A DNA stretch of 64,000 nucleotides from Ciona intestinalis (taxonomy: Eukaryota > Chordata > Ascidiacea > Phlebobranchia > Cionidae): the NCBI RefSeq assembly GCF_000224145.3, contig NC_020169.2:2220662-2284661 (forward strand), read 5' to 3'. Position numbers and translations under genes: made by a program. Below are positions 1-15,400 of the stretch, in pieces (the stretch's first letter is position 1; every line of letters begins with the position of its first letter). The notes beneath the pieces were generated by a model. The model was not told where the DNA came from. It worked only from the letters and a program-made list of their open reading frames with translations, and made no database searches.

Positions 1-82
1 ATAGACACTCCTTGACGAAACAAAAGAATGCTTACGACTTGCACCAGCATGTTTAAATCAAAAGTCACAGGTGTTACCAATT

Positions 83-88
83 TTTATT
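83..88 (-). promoter_or_regulatory. Candidate polyadenylation signal of the integrin gene
   Basis: AATAAA on the minus strand about 390 nt past the integrin stop codon. It would give a 3' UTR of ordinary length. Apart from this, positions 1-475 show no coding or repeat signal. Confidence 0.35.
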
Positions 89-475
89 TCAATTTTATGT
101 TAGTTACGTACAAAAAGATGCTCCAAACAAAATTTCATTTCTAAGTTTTTTTAAAATTGTAAAATACTTTCCAAGCATGCAAAAGAAACGTTTTAAAAAC
201 GACCATATATACTTTACTTTAAAGCGGTTAAATAATATATTCAATTTAAGTAAAAAAAACTCAGTTGAAATGATTGAATAAGTGCCGTTCGCGGTCATTA
301 ATTGAAAATGTTGACAAAGTTTGATAAATTTAAAACATCGGTGTAATAGTATTCTATCACGAACATCAACATGTTATCTCATGCGGCTGTAATAAAGGAC
401 CACATTCACATGTGTTTAAAATACGAGTCAAGCAATGCCCCCAATAACCTATATAATCCCATACACACGGCGATA

Positions 476-3400
476 TCACGTTGCCGTTTCTCTGTTCGTT
501 GGTTCCTTTTCTTCTTCAGCCACTGCAGCACCGTTGTCGTCTTGCGCATGATGTTGATTTCTGGGGTACCTTTGTAATATTTTAATTATTTAGATTTTAG
601 ACAGAAATAATGTGTTATATATAGTATTGTAGGGTTGGACGAAATATCTTTAGCACATATTATCCAAATATCCTGACCGTGTTTTAAACAATTAACAATG
701 GTCTATGAGAGTCGTGAGGGCATGACTTTATAACTATTTGACCGTTCTTTGTTTACTACTAAATGGAGCGAGAAAATAGAATGAAAAGGTGTCCTATCTT
801 TCCCCACTCTATATTAAAAATGATTCAGTATTATAATGGTATCATAGATTTTACATTATTTTACTTTTAAAATTGCTTTTTTTTGGGGGGGGGGAAGATA
901 TCAACAATTTTACATTTAAAATGAAATCAAAGTCACTACCTATATATGCTAGTAGTTTCCTTTGTGGTTCTTATAGTTTCAACCAAACTAAAATCTTATT
1001 CTTATAAAATCTAATTATAACCAACTAAAATCGTAGTTTTACCCAAACTAAAATCTTATATCTTAAAAGTAAAAAAAAAACGTGGCATGAATTAATACAA
1101 GTCACAGTTTTTGTTGTAGATATCCCACAGAGAAAACGATACACATGGGGTAAGATAGGACACCTTTAGCACATTTAGTTCTGTGGGGTAAGATAAGACA
1201 CCTTTAGCACATACTATCTAAATATCCTGATTGTGTTTTAAACAAATAACAACGCTCTGTGGGACCCGTAACGATATATATTTTTTATTATTTTTTAAAA
1301 TTCTTTGTTTACCATCAAATTAGACGAGAAAATATAATGTAAAGGTGTTCCATTTTACCCTAACCTACCAAATATAAAAACTAAATAGTGTAAAAAAACG
1401 TGCTCCTTAAAAGTTTCTCACCAAAATTTCCAACAAATTCTATGTAAAAGCAACCATAATATTTTTTTACTTACTTCTTCCGCTTGAAAAATCCGCATTT
1501 GATTAGAAGGTAAATGATAATAATGTAAATGATGAGAGCAATTAGGATGCCGATAAGGATGTACCACCATGGGAACGAAGACTTGACTGACACTTCAAAA
1601 TACGCGTGATCCACTGTAGTAAGTGCCTGGCAAAAAAATATTTTAATTATTTTAGAAATTAAACTTTTAGAACAAGTTTTTTTATCGGAAGTTGTAAGTT
1701 AGTTTAATATATAATAGGGTGGGGAAATGGGACACCTTTTCATTCTGTTTCTTGTCCCATTTGGTAGTAAACAAAGAACATTTAAAGAAATATAAAACCG
1801 TATCCTCACGACTTCCATAGACCTTTGTTAATTGTTAAAACACGATCAGGATATTTGGATATTATGTGTTAAAGGTATCCCATCTTCCACCACGGTACTA
1901 TATATGGTGGATCCTTCCAGTAACGACGCTGGCTTACTATTTTACACCCTGCCACACTTTTAGAAAATACGCTTATGGTACACTGTAACTTACAGGGCCA
2001 CGGCGCGCTTTGATTCTCAATATAGTAGGTTGTGGAAAGATGGGACACCTTTACAACATTATATCCAAATATCTTGATCGTGTTTTAAGAATTAACAACG
2101 GTCTATGGGAGTCGTGGGGTCGAGGATACGTTTTTTTATAATTCTTTGAGTTTTTAAATGAGACAAAAAATAGAATGAAAAGGTGTCCCATCTCGCCCCT
2201 GTTATACTTTTGTTTGGGCACACATTTTTTTAATTGAATCCATTTATGACAGACTACTTCTTATATACTAGTAAATTTAAATTATAAAATATCACACTAA
2301 TAAGTTCAAATTTCTGTACAACATTCTAACAACAGAGGTATATAGGTATGGCTAGGCTCGGGTAGTCAACTTACAATAGTACTGGGAGGTAAGATGGGAT
2401 ACTTTTAGCACATACTATTCAAATATTCCTATCATGTTTTAACCAATTAACAAGGTCCATAACTCTATAGGAGTTGTGAGGATACGGTTTTATAATTCCT
2501 AATTGAGTGTTCTTTGTTTGCTACCAAATGGGACGAAAAATTAGAATAAAAAAGTGTCCAATCTTTTCCACCCTACTATATTACCTCGTGGGTGGGCGAA
2601 CCAGTGATTCGAACGTTGCTATCAATGTTAGAAACTGTAGCTGAAGCTGCAACGTTCACTAAGTCGATGTCAACAAACTCCTCCAGGAAAGTGTTGTTCC
2701 ACAACCTGGCCTGTGAAATGTATTTATAGAGTTATTTACATTAATATATAGTTATTTACAACACATATTAATATATTGTATAAACAACGTTTATACAGGT
2801 ATTGATACAGTTATTTTCCTATGGTACAATTTTAACGAATCAGATTGACAAGTCTGGTATTATTGTTGGCGTGTGTATTTTTTGAAAGGACACTTTACGT
2901 TTATTGTTCAGCCATACAGCAAGAAAATAATAAGCAGAAAATCAATCAAACATAAAGTTACATAGGTGGAGACTCGTGAGCATGAGGTGTGTGAAATAGA
3001 ACACCCATTTTATAACTACTGTCGCTGCACTTCCATGAAAGAGAAATAATGCCATTCGTTTACTTATACACTTCGGTATTTCATACTTGCAAGTTAACCG
3101 ATGTCGTTGACCCTGGTTGTATAGGATCTAAGGTGCAGCCGATTTTCACGCATCTCGCAGTATCTCCATGACAGTCAAGTGTCACGAAATTCGAACCACT
3201 CTGCGTTGATGATAAGCGACGTGGTTCATACAAACTTGAAGCTTTTGCCTGGTAAAATGAATTTCGTGTACATCGTAATACAAACTATTTTTTTGTATAT
3301 TTTTATATTTTATAAAACATTTTTCACAGTAAGTATTAAAAAAATCTTAACACATGATACGAATTTATTTTAAGATTTTTTCATGCTGTATATAAACAGA

Positions 3401-6400
3401 AACACCACATTTTGCCTTTTTTTTGTCTTTTAGTTATTCTGGTTACTACTTTTGAAACATTGTACCTATAATGGGATGACTTCCAAATGAGACGTTAAAA
3501 AAATTAAGTGTCCTATGTTACCCCAACGTAATATATGTAAAAACTGTTTCCAGTTTACTAACCTCCCGTTTTGTCCTCCTGGCTGCGCTGACGGACGCAG
3601 TGACAGGTAATTTGAAATGTAAAGTGTTTTGGTACTGTTGTTCACATTCTCCAACTATTTGTAAACCTCCAGATCGAACATGGGCAGATACAAGGTACAT
3701 TAACCATTTACCGTTATTGATTTCAATAGGGAAATCCACTATAAGACGAACTCCGTTTGCCAGCTGTAGTCCTATAAGAATAAGATAATGGTTTAGCGGC
3801 TCATCTGGTATAAAAACGTCTTTTTCCGACGTTTCATCTGCCATTCAAAAAGACTTCATCGGGGAATGTTTTTGGTGAAACCGCGGAAATACACGAAGTT
3901 TTTATATAGTAGGGTGGAGGAGATGGGACACCTTCAGCAGATAATATTTAAATATTCTGATTGTGTTTTAAACAATTAATAACGGTATATGGAAGTCGTG
4001 AAGATATATAGTTTTATAATTCTTTGACTTTTCCCACCCTACTATAGATGAGCTGCTAAACGATTGTTATTTACATTATGCCTGGTAGCAGAAGTAACAA
4101 AATATATCATTATTTTAATAATTTCGATAAAAATTTGTAAAATATTTAAAACAGATTACCGGTTAGGCTTAATGGTATATGAATTTAACTTACTTTACCC
4201 TCGCGTGGCCGGAAAACGACAGTCGTTATCACACGGGTTTAACACCTCGTGCCAGCTTTTGAGTTACCATGTATGTTACTTTGTGGGTGAATATTTTTTG
4301 GGGATATACGTTTAAACCGCACACTGCCCAACTGCCTGCCGGTATCCAATACAGCAAACACATGGCTGCTAAATTAAAAAAGCATGACTGCCCCAAAAGG
4401 TCTTCCTTATATTTTACTTGTACACGTGGAATGTGTTTATAGACCATGCTTTGTAAAACAGTATATCTATATACAATGGTATTTACCGTCATTTTTCACC
4501 GTGAACGTATATTCAACAAACGGTCCAATCTCGTTCGTATAATGAATTGCCGACTCTCCTTTTATTGGAGCATTGACGTAACGAACCTTTTTAGAAAAAA
4601 ACATAAAGTTATTTAACCGTAAACTCCGCAAATTCAATAAATTCTGCAAATCTGGCCCTGATCTGGTTCTCATAGCGTTAAACGATTCTTGTGTAAAGAA
4701 ATACAGTAACTTTGTTTTTTTTCTGATGTTATACGTTTTCGCAGCACCAGGTCTTTAAAACGTTATTCAGCCACTTCTACCTCCCAGTAAAAGATTCTGG
4801 AAATCGTATGTATACCTGCTGAGGCTTGCCGTAGCCGGATAGAGATAGCATCATTTGAATTATAACGTCGGAATAGAGTGGGGTGGGTGGGATCTCCGGG
4901 TTTATGCTTGTAGTTGATCCTGTCACCTCAATCACAATCTATAAAACAAGAAATAATTTTTACTTATCTCTCGGAAAAGCAAAGATCAAACTATTTTTTG
5001 ATAGCGAAAATCCAAGTATTATCTCTTTGAAAACTATAGCGAAGATCGAATTATTGAAAATAACAAAGAGAAGGGAGTTAAAAGCAAAACGACAGTCATT
5101 TAAACACTCTATATTGAAAAAAGTGTAATGAAATAAACAATATAGCTTATGAGCTATGTATTCAGTTAACGATTCAAACCTGTTTGGTGTCAGCAGTTAG
5201 TTGTTGAACGTCTAACAATATATCAATGGTATCTGCACTGCCTTCAACATACGGATTCCCAAGAGTGCAAACAACAAATGTAGAACCGCCTGCAGAAGAA
5301 ATGGAAACGTCAGTGAAAATATATTGAGTTTAAAAATGTAAAAATTATGTTTTTTTTATCTCTTCTAATACAGTAGCGAAGTAAATTATTACAACGAAGA
5401 AAATTTTCAACAAAATGGCAGTCGTTGTACCTATGTCGGATGTAGTGCACACTATCTCGGCTCCAGAGGATCTAGTTACTGTGTAGTTATCGTAGTAAAC
5501 CCAAGCAGGGAGCTTAGCTGATACAACAGCTTGATGAGCCTCTTCACCGTCGTTGGTTACATTGAGAGAAAGAAGCATTTTGCTGTCTCGACCTGCACAG
5601 AAAACATTAAATTACTAGCAATTGTTCGAGGCAATGGAAGCGCAAAGGTGTGAGCGAATAAAACGTGGTTAAGTTTCAAAGATAGTTACAATAATCTAGT
5701 TTGAATTTCACTGGGGTCAAGCCTCTACCATTGTCGGCGTATATGCGTCATTGGGCAAGACACTTAACAGCAATTGCTCCAACCCAGTGGTCACTAATTG
5801 GTTGTCCAAATTATCAGACATACATAAAAAAAAACAAAAAACCTAAAAATAATAACCAACAGAGCAACATGCATGGTAACTCTTAAGCTGGCAAGTTACA
5901 TTCATTTATTCACATTTATTTTATATAATGTAGTCACTAATGGCTCTTTAAATGTGTGGTTAAAATACAAAGTGGAGACGATGCTGTGCTGAGTTAAACA
6001 TTTAACCGTGAACCCCGCAACCATATTAACTGCACTATAAAGAAACGAATTATGTATTGTCTCCTTATAGAAGCAAGGTAAGTGTACTCTTAAAACTTCG
6101 GTAGTTGAAGTTCTCTTCTTTTTAAAATTTATATATAGTCGGTTGGGGTAAGATGGTTCATGTATTCATTCCCTTTTTATGTCCATTTTGGTGGAAAAAA
6201 GGATATAATCACAATTCTATAACCGTGATCTAAAAGGGCTCTGTTAATATTATGTTTTAACCTAACAGTATCTATCTTACCCCACAGTACTATATATCTC
6301 AAATGACCCGAAAAAAATCGGTATTACAGACACGAAACAGTAGAACAGACACCTATATACGAAACTGTATTACAGCCACCGAAAGGAACCATCACTTGCG

Positions 6401-9400
6401 AATGGGTTGACCAACTAACTTACCGACCACGACTTCAGGGGGAATTGAACCTCGTAGTTTGAGATTGCTCTGACAACCGTCATCGCCACAGTTGTTGGCA
6501 AGATTCACCACAGAAGTTCGGGCATGCGGAAAATCGGCGTCCATGATCGGGTCATTGATCATGTTGAACACTGGTTGGTCTGGTCTCTCCCTTTTCACAC
6601 CGTTTATCTCACTTGCAAGATTAAACTCTGAAAAAGTGATACTGTTGTGAAAAAAAGGGATACTGATATGTCAGGTTAAAAATGTGATGAAGTAATATTG
6701 TTATCTCACTTTTAAAGGAATACTGATGCGTTATGTTAAAAACGCGATACTGATATAGTAGGGTGGGGGAAAATGGGATAACTTTTAATACATAATATCC
6801 AAATAGCCTGATTGTGTTTTAAACAATTAACAACGGGCTGTGGAAGTCGTGAGGATACGGTTTTATAATTCATTGAATGTTCTTTGTTTACTACCATATG
6901 AAAAGAGAAAACTAAACAAAAAGGTGTCCCATCTTCCCCCCACCCTGCTATATGTTATGTTACGAAAATAGGGGTAAGCCCATATAGCGTATAGGAATAT
7001 GTTATAGGTTGAGGTAAGATGGTCCTTTTCATTCTCTTTTATCGTCCAATTTGTTAATAAGAAAAAGGTTATGTATAGAATTAAATATGAATAGGATATA
7101 TATGCGACGTTGTATGCCATCCATACATATCAAAAATAAACTTACAATATTAGGCGATTTCCGTAATATGCAATGTTAATAACCATGGTACCTATTATAT
7201 ATATGAAGGTTACAAATCCAAGCTATTTTTACGAGCATTTAGTTGGAAACTTAACTATACAGCCAAACTACTTTTATGACCCATTTATGACATAAAAGGT
7301 TACTATATTTTATTAAGTCGTAAAATGGTTACAGCTACCGCTAGAGACACGATTCTGGCGTAAATCGCAGGTTTCTTGGTGTGCGACACTGTATAGGACC
7401 TCGCCAATGTGGAAAAATAATTGGTGATTAATTTGGTCAATTTCCACAGTGCTTACCAAAATCAATCTTGATTGGTCGCAAACGATCTTCAGAACCGATG
7501 AAGAAAACTTTGTACTTCCCACCAGGACAATACCATTGACCTAGTTTTGAAATATAAATGTTTTTATTAGATATCACATTTCACTTTTAAAATACACCTA
7601 CCTCGCTATCTATTGATGTATTCGATCCTGTAGGGGTAAGGTCCGTGAGGACCTACACGATTTAGGCCAGATTTGGCCCATTAATCCCAAAAGAACTATA
7701 GTAGGGTAGGGAAAAGCGGGACACCTTTAGCCCATAATATTCAAACATCCGGATGTTTTTTAAACAATTAACAACGGTCTATAAGAGTCGTGATGATACT
7801 ATTTTATAATTCTGTAAATGTTCTTTGTTTCCTACCAAATAAGACGTGAAAATAAAATGAACCGGTGTCCCATTTTCCCCTACCCTACTATATAAGAAAA
7901 TATAGCATGTGACGAGCATATGCTATACCGAATGGCCAAGAATAGTCACGTATCAACTAAAAAGCTGAACACCTAAATACATTATCTATCTAACTGTGCC
8001 TGACAGGAAAACTTTGAAGGTAATGAAACGGGTGATTCAATTATTCACTTTGTCATAGTTTTTACAAGTTAGGCTACCACGTATGCAACTTACTGCTGGT
8101 ATAAGAATCCTGTAATGTCCATCAAAACATATGGTAAATAGTATAACATGGCCTACTTAATACATATTTTAAGCAATGCATGGTCTATTGCATTGAGTAG
8201 GCCATAATTATACATTGCCTGAAACTGCATATATATAGAAGTGTGGGGGAAAGATGGGACACTATTTCATTCCATTTTATCGTCCCATTTGGTAGTAAAC
8301 AAAGAACTTTCAAAGAATTGTAAAACCGTATCCTCGCGATTTCCATAGACCGTTGTTAATTGTTTAAAACACGATCAGAACATTTAGATATGATGTGCTT
8401 AAGGTGTCCCATATACTCCCTTTCATACTGTATATATATTGTGAGTTACGAAAATAGTTACCGGCTCTTGGAACATTGGCTACGTCACTCATAAGGCTTG
8501 GTCCTTGGGGAGAAGCGAATGCCACTCTTGCAGCCTTTCGTTCTTTCTGAAGCTCACTGTCCAACGTTATGCTATAATGTATTGGCAGTATCTCCGTGTA
8601 TTCCTTATGTCGAGCATTGTATCTGGAAAAGGCGGTATATAAAGTAGAGTGGGGGAATATGGGACACCTTTGAGTTATAATATACAAATTTCCTGATCGT
8701 GTTTTAAACAATTAACAACGGTCAATGAAAGACGTAAAGATGCGTTTTTGTAATTATAACTTTCTTTGTTTACTTCCAAATGGGACAAAATAATAAAATG
8801 ATAAGGTGTCCCATCTTCTCCCACCCTAATATATAATAAAAATTGTTTCAATATTTGGTTATTCTCTTTAGAATCAATATCTTCGTTGGTTATAGATAGT
8901 TTACCAGCTCTAGATAAGTGGTAAAACTTCTAAAATGCTCAATAAAATATTTGAATTAATGTAAAATATCGGCCAAACATTCGATTATACAGACTAAAGT
9001 TATATCTATGCCATACAACCAGTATTTTATTGAAGCCTTAGCATTTAGTTTTATTTTCTAGGTGGTTATTGGTCATTTGTATACACATTCACATAGTGGG
9101 GTAAAATTAATTATTGGGGTAAAATGAAGTGGGGTAAAACGAATTTTTGCACCTAATATCTTCTAATTGTGGTTTTAACAATTAACAACGCTGTTTTAGG
9201 GTCGCGAGGATACGATTGTATAATTCTGTCAATGTTCAAAATTTACCAATAATTGGATGAGAAAAAAGAATAAAAACATGTCCCATCTTACCCCACCTTA
9301 CTACAAGTTTAAAGCAAAATTACGTACCTGAAACAAAACTGAAGCTCGAAGCAAGAATATGTCTTTGAAGCAAGTGTGCAGTTCGGATTTCTTAGATCCA

Positions 9401-12400
9401 AACTAGTGGGACTTGCAGAAAGGCTTGACTCGATTGTGATAACTGGTCTTGACCTTTTGGAAAAAAAAGTGTTTTACATTAGAGGATATACGGATATAGG
9501 CAGGTAGTTTAACGAGTTGTAGGCCTATATAATTTTAATGCTGCAATAGTTTGAGTCTAGTATACTAATCTTTAGGCAACCACATTTTTTGCAGTTTTCT
9601 TGAAATAAAAAATCTTTATATCTTAATTCGGTTAATTACGGTAAAACATGGGAGAGACAGGTGTATAGTAAGACGGGACACTTTTAGCACATAATATCCA
9701 AATATCCTGATCATGTTTTATTAAACAATTAACATACTACGGTCTATATGGGAGTCGTGACAATATGGTCTTATATTTCTTTGAATTTTTTTTGTTTACC
9801 ACCAAATGAAATGAGAAAATATAATGAAAATGCGTCCCATCTCCCCTACCCTACTATACTACATATATTAAACGTACACTGCCATCGTTTGGCAAAGTTA
9901 GCACAAGGCGTTTGCGGCCATAAGGTAAAAAGGTGTGTTAATCGACACCTGCGTAAACTTTTGTGGCTACTCCTAGATCGTAGATATGCTTGTCTTATAC
10001 CAAATACATTAAACCAGCGTTTTTAAAACTGGGGTAAATTTACTCCTTAGGGTAAATTCCTCGTTTTTAGAGGGTAAATGAGCTACCAATCAAAATCCAC
10101 ATCAGTTGACGGGACAGAAAAATTGTGCTAAATGAAGTACTCTAGCAGACATTGTACAACTCGTTGCGGAGTCGTATTAAATTTAATTGAATGTATTCTG
10201 CTGGTCCAGGTTTAAAAACAACATAAACTTAAATCTAGCGATGCGAAAAATTAAAAAAATAGTTCTGTTCACTAAACCGAATAATTTTTGTTACATTACA
10301 TAGAACCTCTATCGAAAAAAAAGGTTATTCACAATCACCTAAATCCCGCAAGACCTCGTTCGTCAAATAATTTGTGTTTTAAACTTACCGTAGCAGCACA
10401 ACATAGTCGGATAAAGTCCCGACCAAAAGATCAGGATATTTATTATTGTCAATATCCACTGCACCGGACAATGAGACGCCGAAGCCTTTGACGTCCGGTT
10501 TGATATCGGTAAAGTTAGCTCCGTTAAATACCTGCGACTGCTTTACGTTGCCGTCGGCGGAACCTGCGGTGGAAACGGTTTGTTGACATAAAGGTGTTGT
10601 GCACTGTTATAAGTATATACGATAATAAGAGAATAGGAAATTTTGGTTAAGTTATTTTTCGGTTTCAAAAGCTTTGGCTTTAGCGGTCGTGTTTAAGTAT
10701 AATAGGTTTGGGGAATTTGGGACACCTTTTTATTTTATTTTCTCGTCCCATTTAGTAGTAAACAAAGAACATTTAAAGAAATATAAAACCGTATCCTCCT
10801 GATTCCCAGTACAGACCGTTATTAATTGTTTAAACCACGATCAGGATATTTGGAAATTATGTACCAAAGGTGTGCCATCTTACCCCACATTACTATATAT
10901 TGTTTAATTTTTGCCATTTTTATATTTTTAAATAGTATCGTATAACCTTTTTGTATTTTGTTAGATATAGTAGGGTGTGGGGATACGGGGCACCTTTAGC
11001 ACATATTATTCAAACATCCTGATCGTGTTTTAAACAATTAACAGCGGTATATGGCAGTCGTGAGGATACGGTTTTATAATTTTTTTGAATGTTCCTTGTT
11101 TACTATCTAATAGGACAAGAAAATAGAATAAAAATGTGTCCCATCTCCCCCGCCCTACTATATAAATTTCGTAGTTAGCGACAGACGTACCTCGGAAAAT
11201 GTAGACTTTTCCGTTTGGTTTTTCCTGTGGAGCGCCGACCGCGAAATCTATGTAGCCATCTTGGTCAATATCTCCAACTGAAGCGATGGAATAACCAAAG
11301 AAAGAGTCCAGTGATCCCAACAATTTCTTCGGTGTGATTTGACTGCAGAAAAATAAACGAGTAAATTATAAAAGAAGACTGATATTCGACAGGCTGTACT
11401 TTTATAATGGCATTAAGAGTTAGTATACGGTATCATCACGAACATTTTTTCGGTTCGAGAAATCGGTTTTAAATTTAGGTCCCAATACTACTTTATAGTA
11501 GTATAGTACACTAAATCAGTAATACAAACTTTAAAATAAATATACCGTTTTTATATAACCTTATCCTATAATTGCGACTCTAAAATAACATTGTAAACTG
11601 TAAAGTATTAAAAACATAATAATAAAACATTGGACGTTTATGTTCTAACGATATCTATCTTATCCAACAGTGCTATAGTAGGGTGGGGAAAGATGGAACA
11701 GATTTTCATTCTATTTTCTCGTCCCATTTCGTAGGAACATTCAATGAATTATGAAAACGTAACCTCCCGACCTCTTGAACCGTTCATAACTGTTTAAAAA
11801 CCGTTCAGGAAGTTTGAATATTATGTGCTTAAAGGTATTTCGTCTTCCCCCACCCTACTATATATAGACTAATATTTCAGTATTGTATTCAATTAACCTA
11901 ACCAAGCGATCAAACCTGAAAGCTACACCACGTTGGTTTATATAAACGTAGACTGCGCCTCCGTGTTTTCCCTCGTTCGAATACTCGTAATACTGCGGTG
12001 CCCCAACTAATAAATCGTCCAGACCGTCTCCATTTACATCAATGGTCGCCACTGAAAAACCAAATCCGGATCCAATAAATTCGCCAAGTATTGTATCCGT
12101 TAGTATAGGTGCAAGACTTTTCGAAAGACCATCGCCTGAAAAAGAAATTCAGTGTAAGTGAGTATTATGGGCTACATGTCTCTCCTGTATTTTGTTTATC
12201 CCGCTACAGCTCTCGAAATGGGACATATAGTAGGGTGGGGGAAGATGGGACACCTTTAGCACATAATATCCAAATATCTTGGTCGTGTTTTGAAAAATTA
12301 ACATCATCGTGAAAATACGGTTTTATAATTCTTTGCACTTTCTTTGTTTACTACCAAATTGGACGAGAAAATATAATTAAAAGGCTTCCCATCTCCCCCC

Positions 12401-15400
12401 ACCCCACTATATTTATCTATAATTTTATAGCCTTGCTGCTTTACTAGTTGGTTTTAGACTATTTTAGTACAAACATATAATAAATACTTTTATAAAAAAA
12501 AACACACACACAAATTCTATAGTTTAAAAAACGAAATTATTTGTAGGCTTACAAAATATATCTATTACAACATGGGAAATCACATTTATCTTCTGGGGTG
12601 AATTTAAGCAATAGGTTATAAAAAGAACTTTAAAAGTAAAACTGTGTTAACTGAAATGATTCCTTTATTTTATAAATCTGAATCGCCCTTTGGTTTTACT
12701 TTTCCATACGGTCATACCAAAATACAACTGCCATACAAATACTTACTTATTTTTCGATACATTACGATGGCACCAGTATAGTTGCCCCTTGGTGCCCCAG
12801 CCACGTACGTTGTTTCTCCAGGTTTAATTGCGTTACTTGATGCAACTGAAAATCCCAAATAGCTGTCTCTTCGCAACGGAATACTAAAAACACAACAAAT
12901 TTTTGAAACAGCATTAATAGGGAAACTAGAACTATTTTGTTGCTATACAGTATTTTCCAAAGAACGTGACTACCTTATTCGCGAAGTTCGATGAAATAGT
13001 TCCAGGAGAATCCACGCAAGAAGCAAAAATATAGAAACAAATGTCCTAATTTGTCCTAATTAAGCACGTAAGTGGTCATATAGGTCCTTTATCGTCTAAC
13101 TACTCTAACAGTTGTTCTTGTTGTTGTTGTTTTTTGCGAGACTATTTTCCGCACTTTATCTCAATTCTTAATTCTAGCATTTTTCTTTAATCCCTTGTTC
13201 TATCATTATAGGTCGGGGGGGAGATGGGACACTTTTTAATTCTATTTTCTCGTCCCATTTAGTAGTAAAGAAAGAACATTCAAAGAAATATAAAACTATG
13301 TCCTCATGACTCTCATAGACCGTTGTTAATTGTTTAAAACACGATCAGGATATCTGGATAGTATGTGCTAAAGGTGTCCCATCTTCCCCCACCCTACTAT
13401 ATGACATTACCGGAGTATGACACCATAAGACTTTTTAAAACGACGAAGAATAATTTTTAATTTTTTTTACCGATGATACAACGAATACGATTTTTCTGTT
13501 TTAAAATCAAAACTTTTTTGCTTACTTGTCGCATTTTACTTTTCCGCGGTCCAATTCGTTTTTGTAACAGCCCAGCGTCTCGTACATCGCCGTAGAAGAT
13601 GTAAAAATATCTAAAGCTTCCGTTGCTTCCAGATCTGCCATCTGGATATCAAACATCCCGCCTGTCCATGACCACATACCAGGTCCACCTATATTTTTAC
13701 ATCAGTTTGTAATGATATCTATATACGCTAGTGAAAATGTAATGCCGCTCAAAAGGAAAATGTCTCAGAAGTTTTTTTCTTGCGGATAAAGACGCAATAA
13801 CCTTAAAAACACTAAAATATAACAAAAAATGAATACAGTAGGGTGTTGGGGGAAGACGAGCAACATTTAATGGCAAATATTCAAACATCCTGATCGGATT
13901 TTAAACAATTAACAATTTTTCTTTGAATATTTCTTTGAAATGTTCTTTGTTTACTACCAAATTAGGCGAATATAGAATGAAAAGGTGTCCCATCTTCCTT
14001 CACCTACTATATGTCTTATAAAAAAAAACAAGAAATGACTTAAATATATAAAAAAATAACTACACACTAACGCATGCTGTTAATGCGGTCTGACAACAAA
14101 CTACATGTTAGTATATACGGCATAAAAATACACCCATATGGAAAACGAAAGCTCATGCACCAAACCGGGTTAGAAAGTTAAACGCCGAATGCAAGCATAT
14201 TCAGAATTTAGTGTTGTCTAAAACCAAGAAAGAGTCTATTGCTGGTGCAAGATGTCTACCGTTAGCACATGATATCCTAATTTTCTAATCGTGTTTTAAC
14301 ATTTAACAACGCACTAATAGACTCGTGAGGGTACACTTGTATATTTCTATAAATATCCTTGTTTACTACCAACGGGAAAGAGAGTGAAATGTAGAACCAT
14401 CTTACTCCAACCTACTATATATATGATAAATATAATTTCGCGAATGCTGCCAAGTTAAATTGGCGGAATCTGTGGTAACGTAATTGGGAGTTGCATTTTT
14501 CTAAATAAAATGTGTCACGTACGCTTCGTGTGTAATCGATTTAATGTACGCGCGGGTGTAACACGTATAACGCAAAGCTAAAACCACTGTCAAATATGTA
14601 ATGAGTCACCATACACGTATAACCATAAATTCATGTACAGGAGCAATGCTCTATAAAGTCTATATGACAAAGGCCGGCATGCCAGTTTTACAGCTAAAGT
14701 GTTTGATTCGTGCAGTTACAATCTAGAGAGCATACACCATCAAAAACACACATGGTAAGTTGTTATTGGAAGCGCAAACGAGGTTATTTGGACGCGAATA
14801 AAGTTACCCAACAAATATTCGTTGTCTATAAGTGACAGAGAAACGCCACTCTGTGAATATCCCAAGTTGTTTTTGGAAAGCGTATTCGCTCGTTGTAATT
14901 GGTCGCACGGAGACGCTTGTTTAGAAAAAGAACAAAAAATATAATTAGCCTATGATAACATAATGTAGTTTATGTTGTTGGACATTTAAATTCAGCTAAG
15001 AGGTAAACAGCGTCTACAGATTAATGTATATTTAACACTGATGTACTCTTAGCTGAAATTAATGTCTCAGTTTTCGCATCCGAACGAAGTGTTCAGTGTC
15101 AATGTGAAATAACGCCTAATACTTTAACTGTTAGGCAAGTCATTTCGACACGAATACTTCGTCGGGATGCGGCATGAGTGATTTACCGATCAGATATTCG
15201 TTATCGCCGGCAAAGGCGGCACTTGTGCCAGCCTGGGCATAATCTGCACCGTCGTGGTCGGGAGCACGTTTACATAGTGAGTCTGCAAAGTTAGGGTGTA
15301 ATAATGTAAGTGTCCTGCCTCGGCTATACTATTGCTGAATCTAACGAATTTAGTAAATCACTTAAACTTCCAATAACATCTGTCTCTCCGAAAAAACGAA

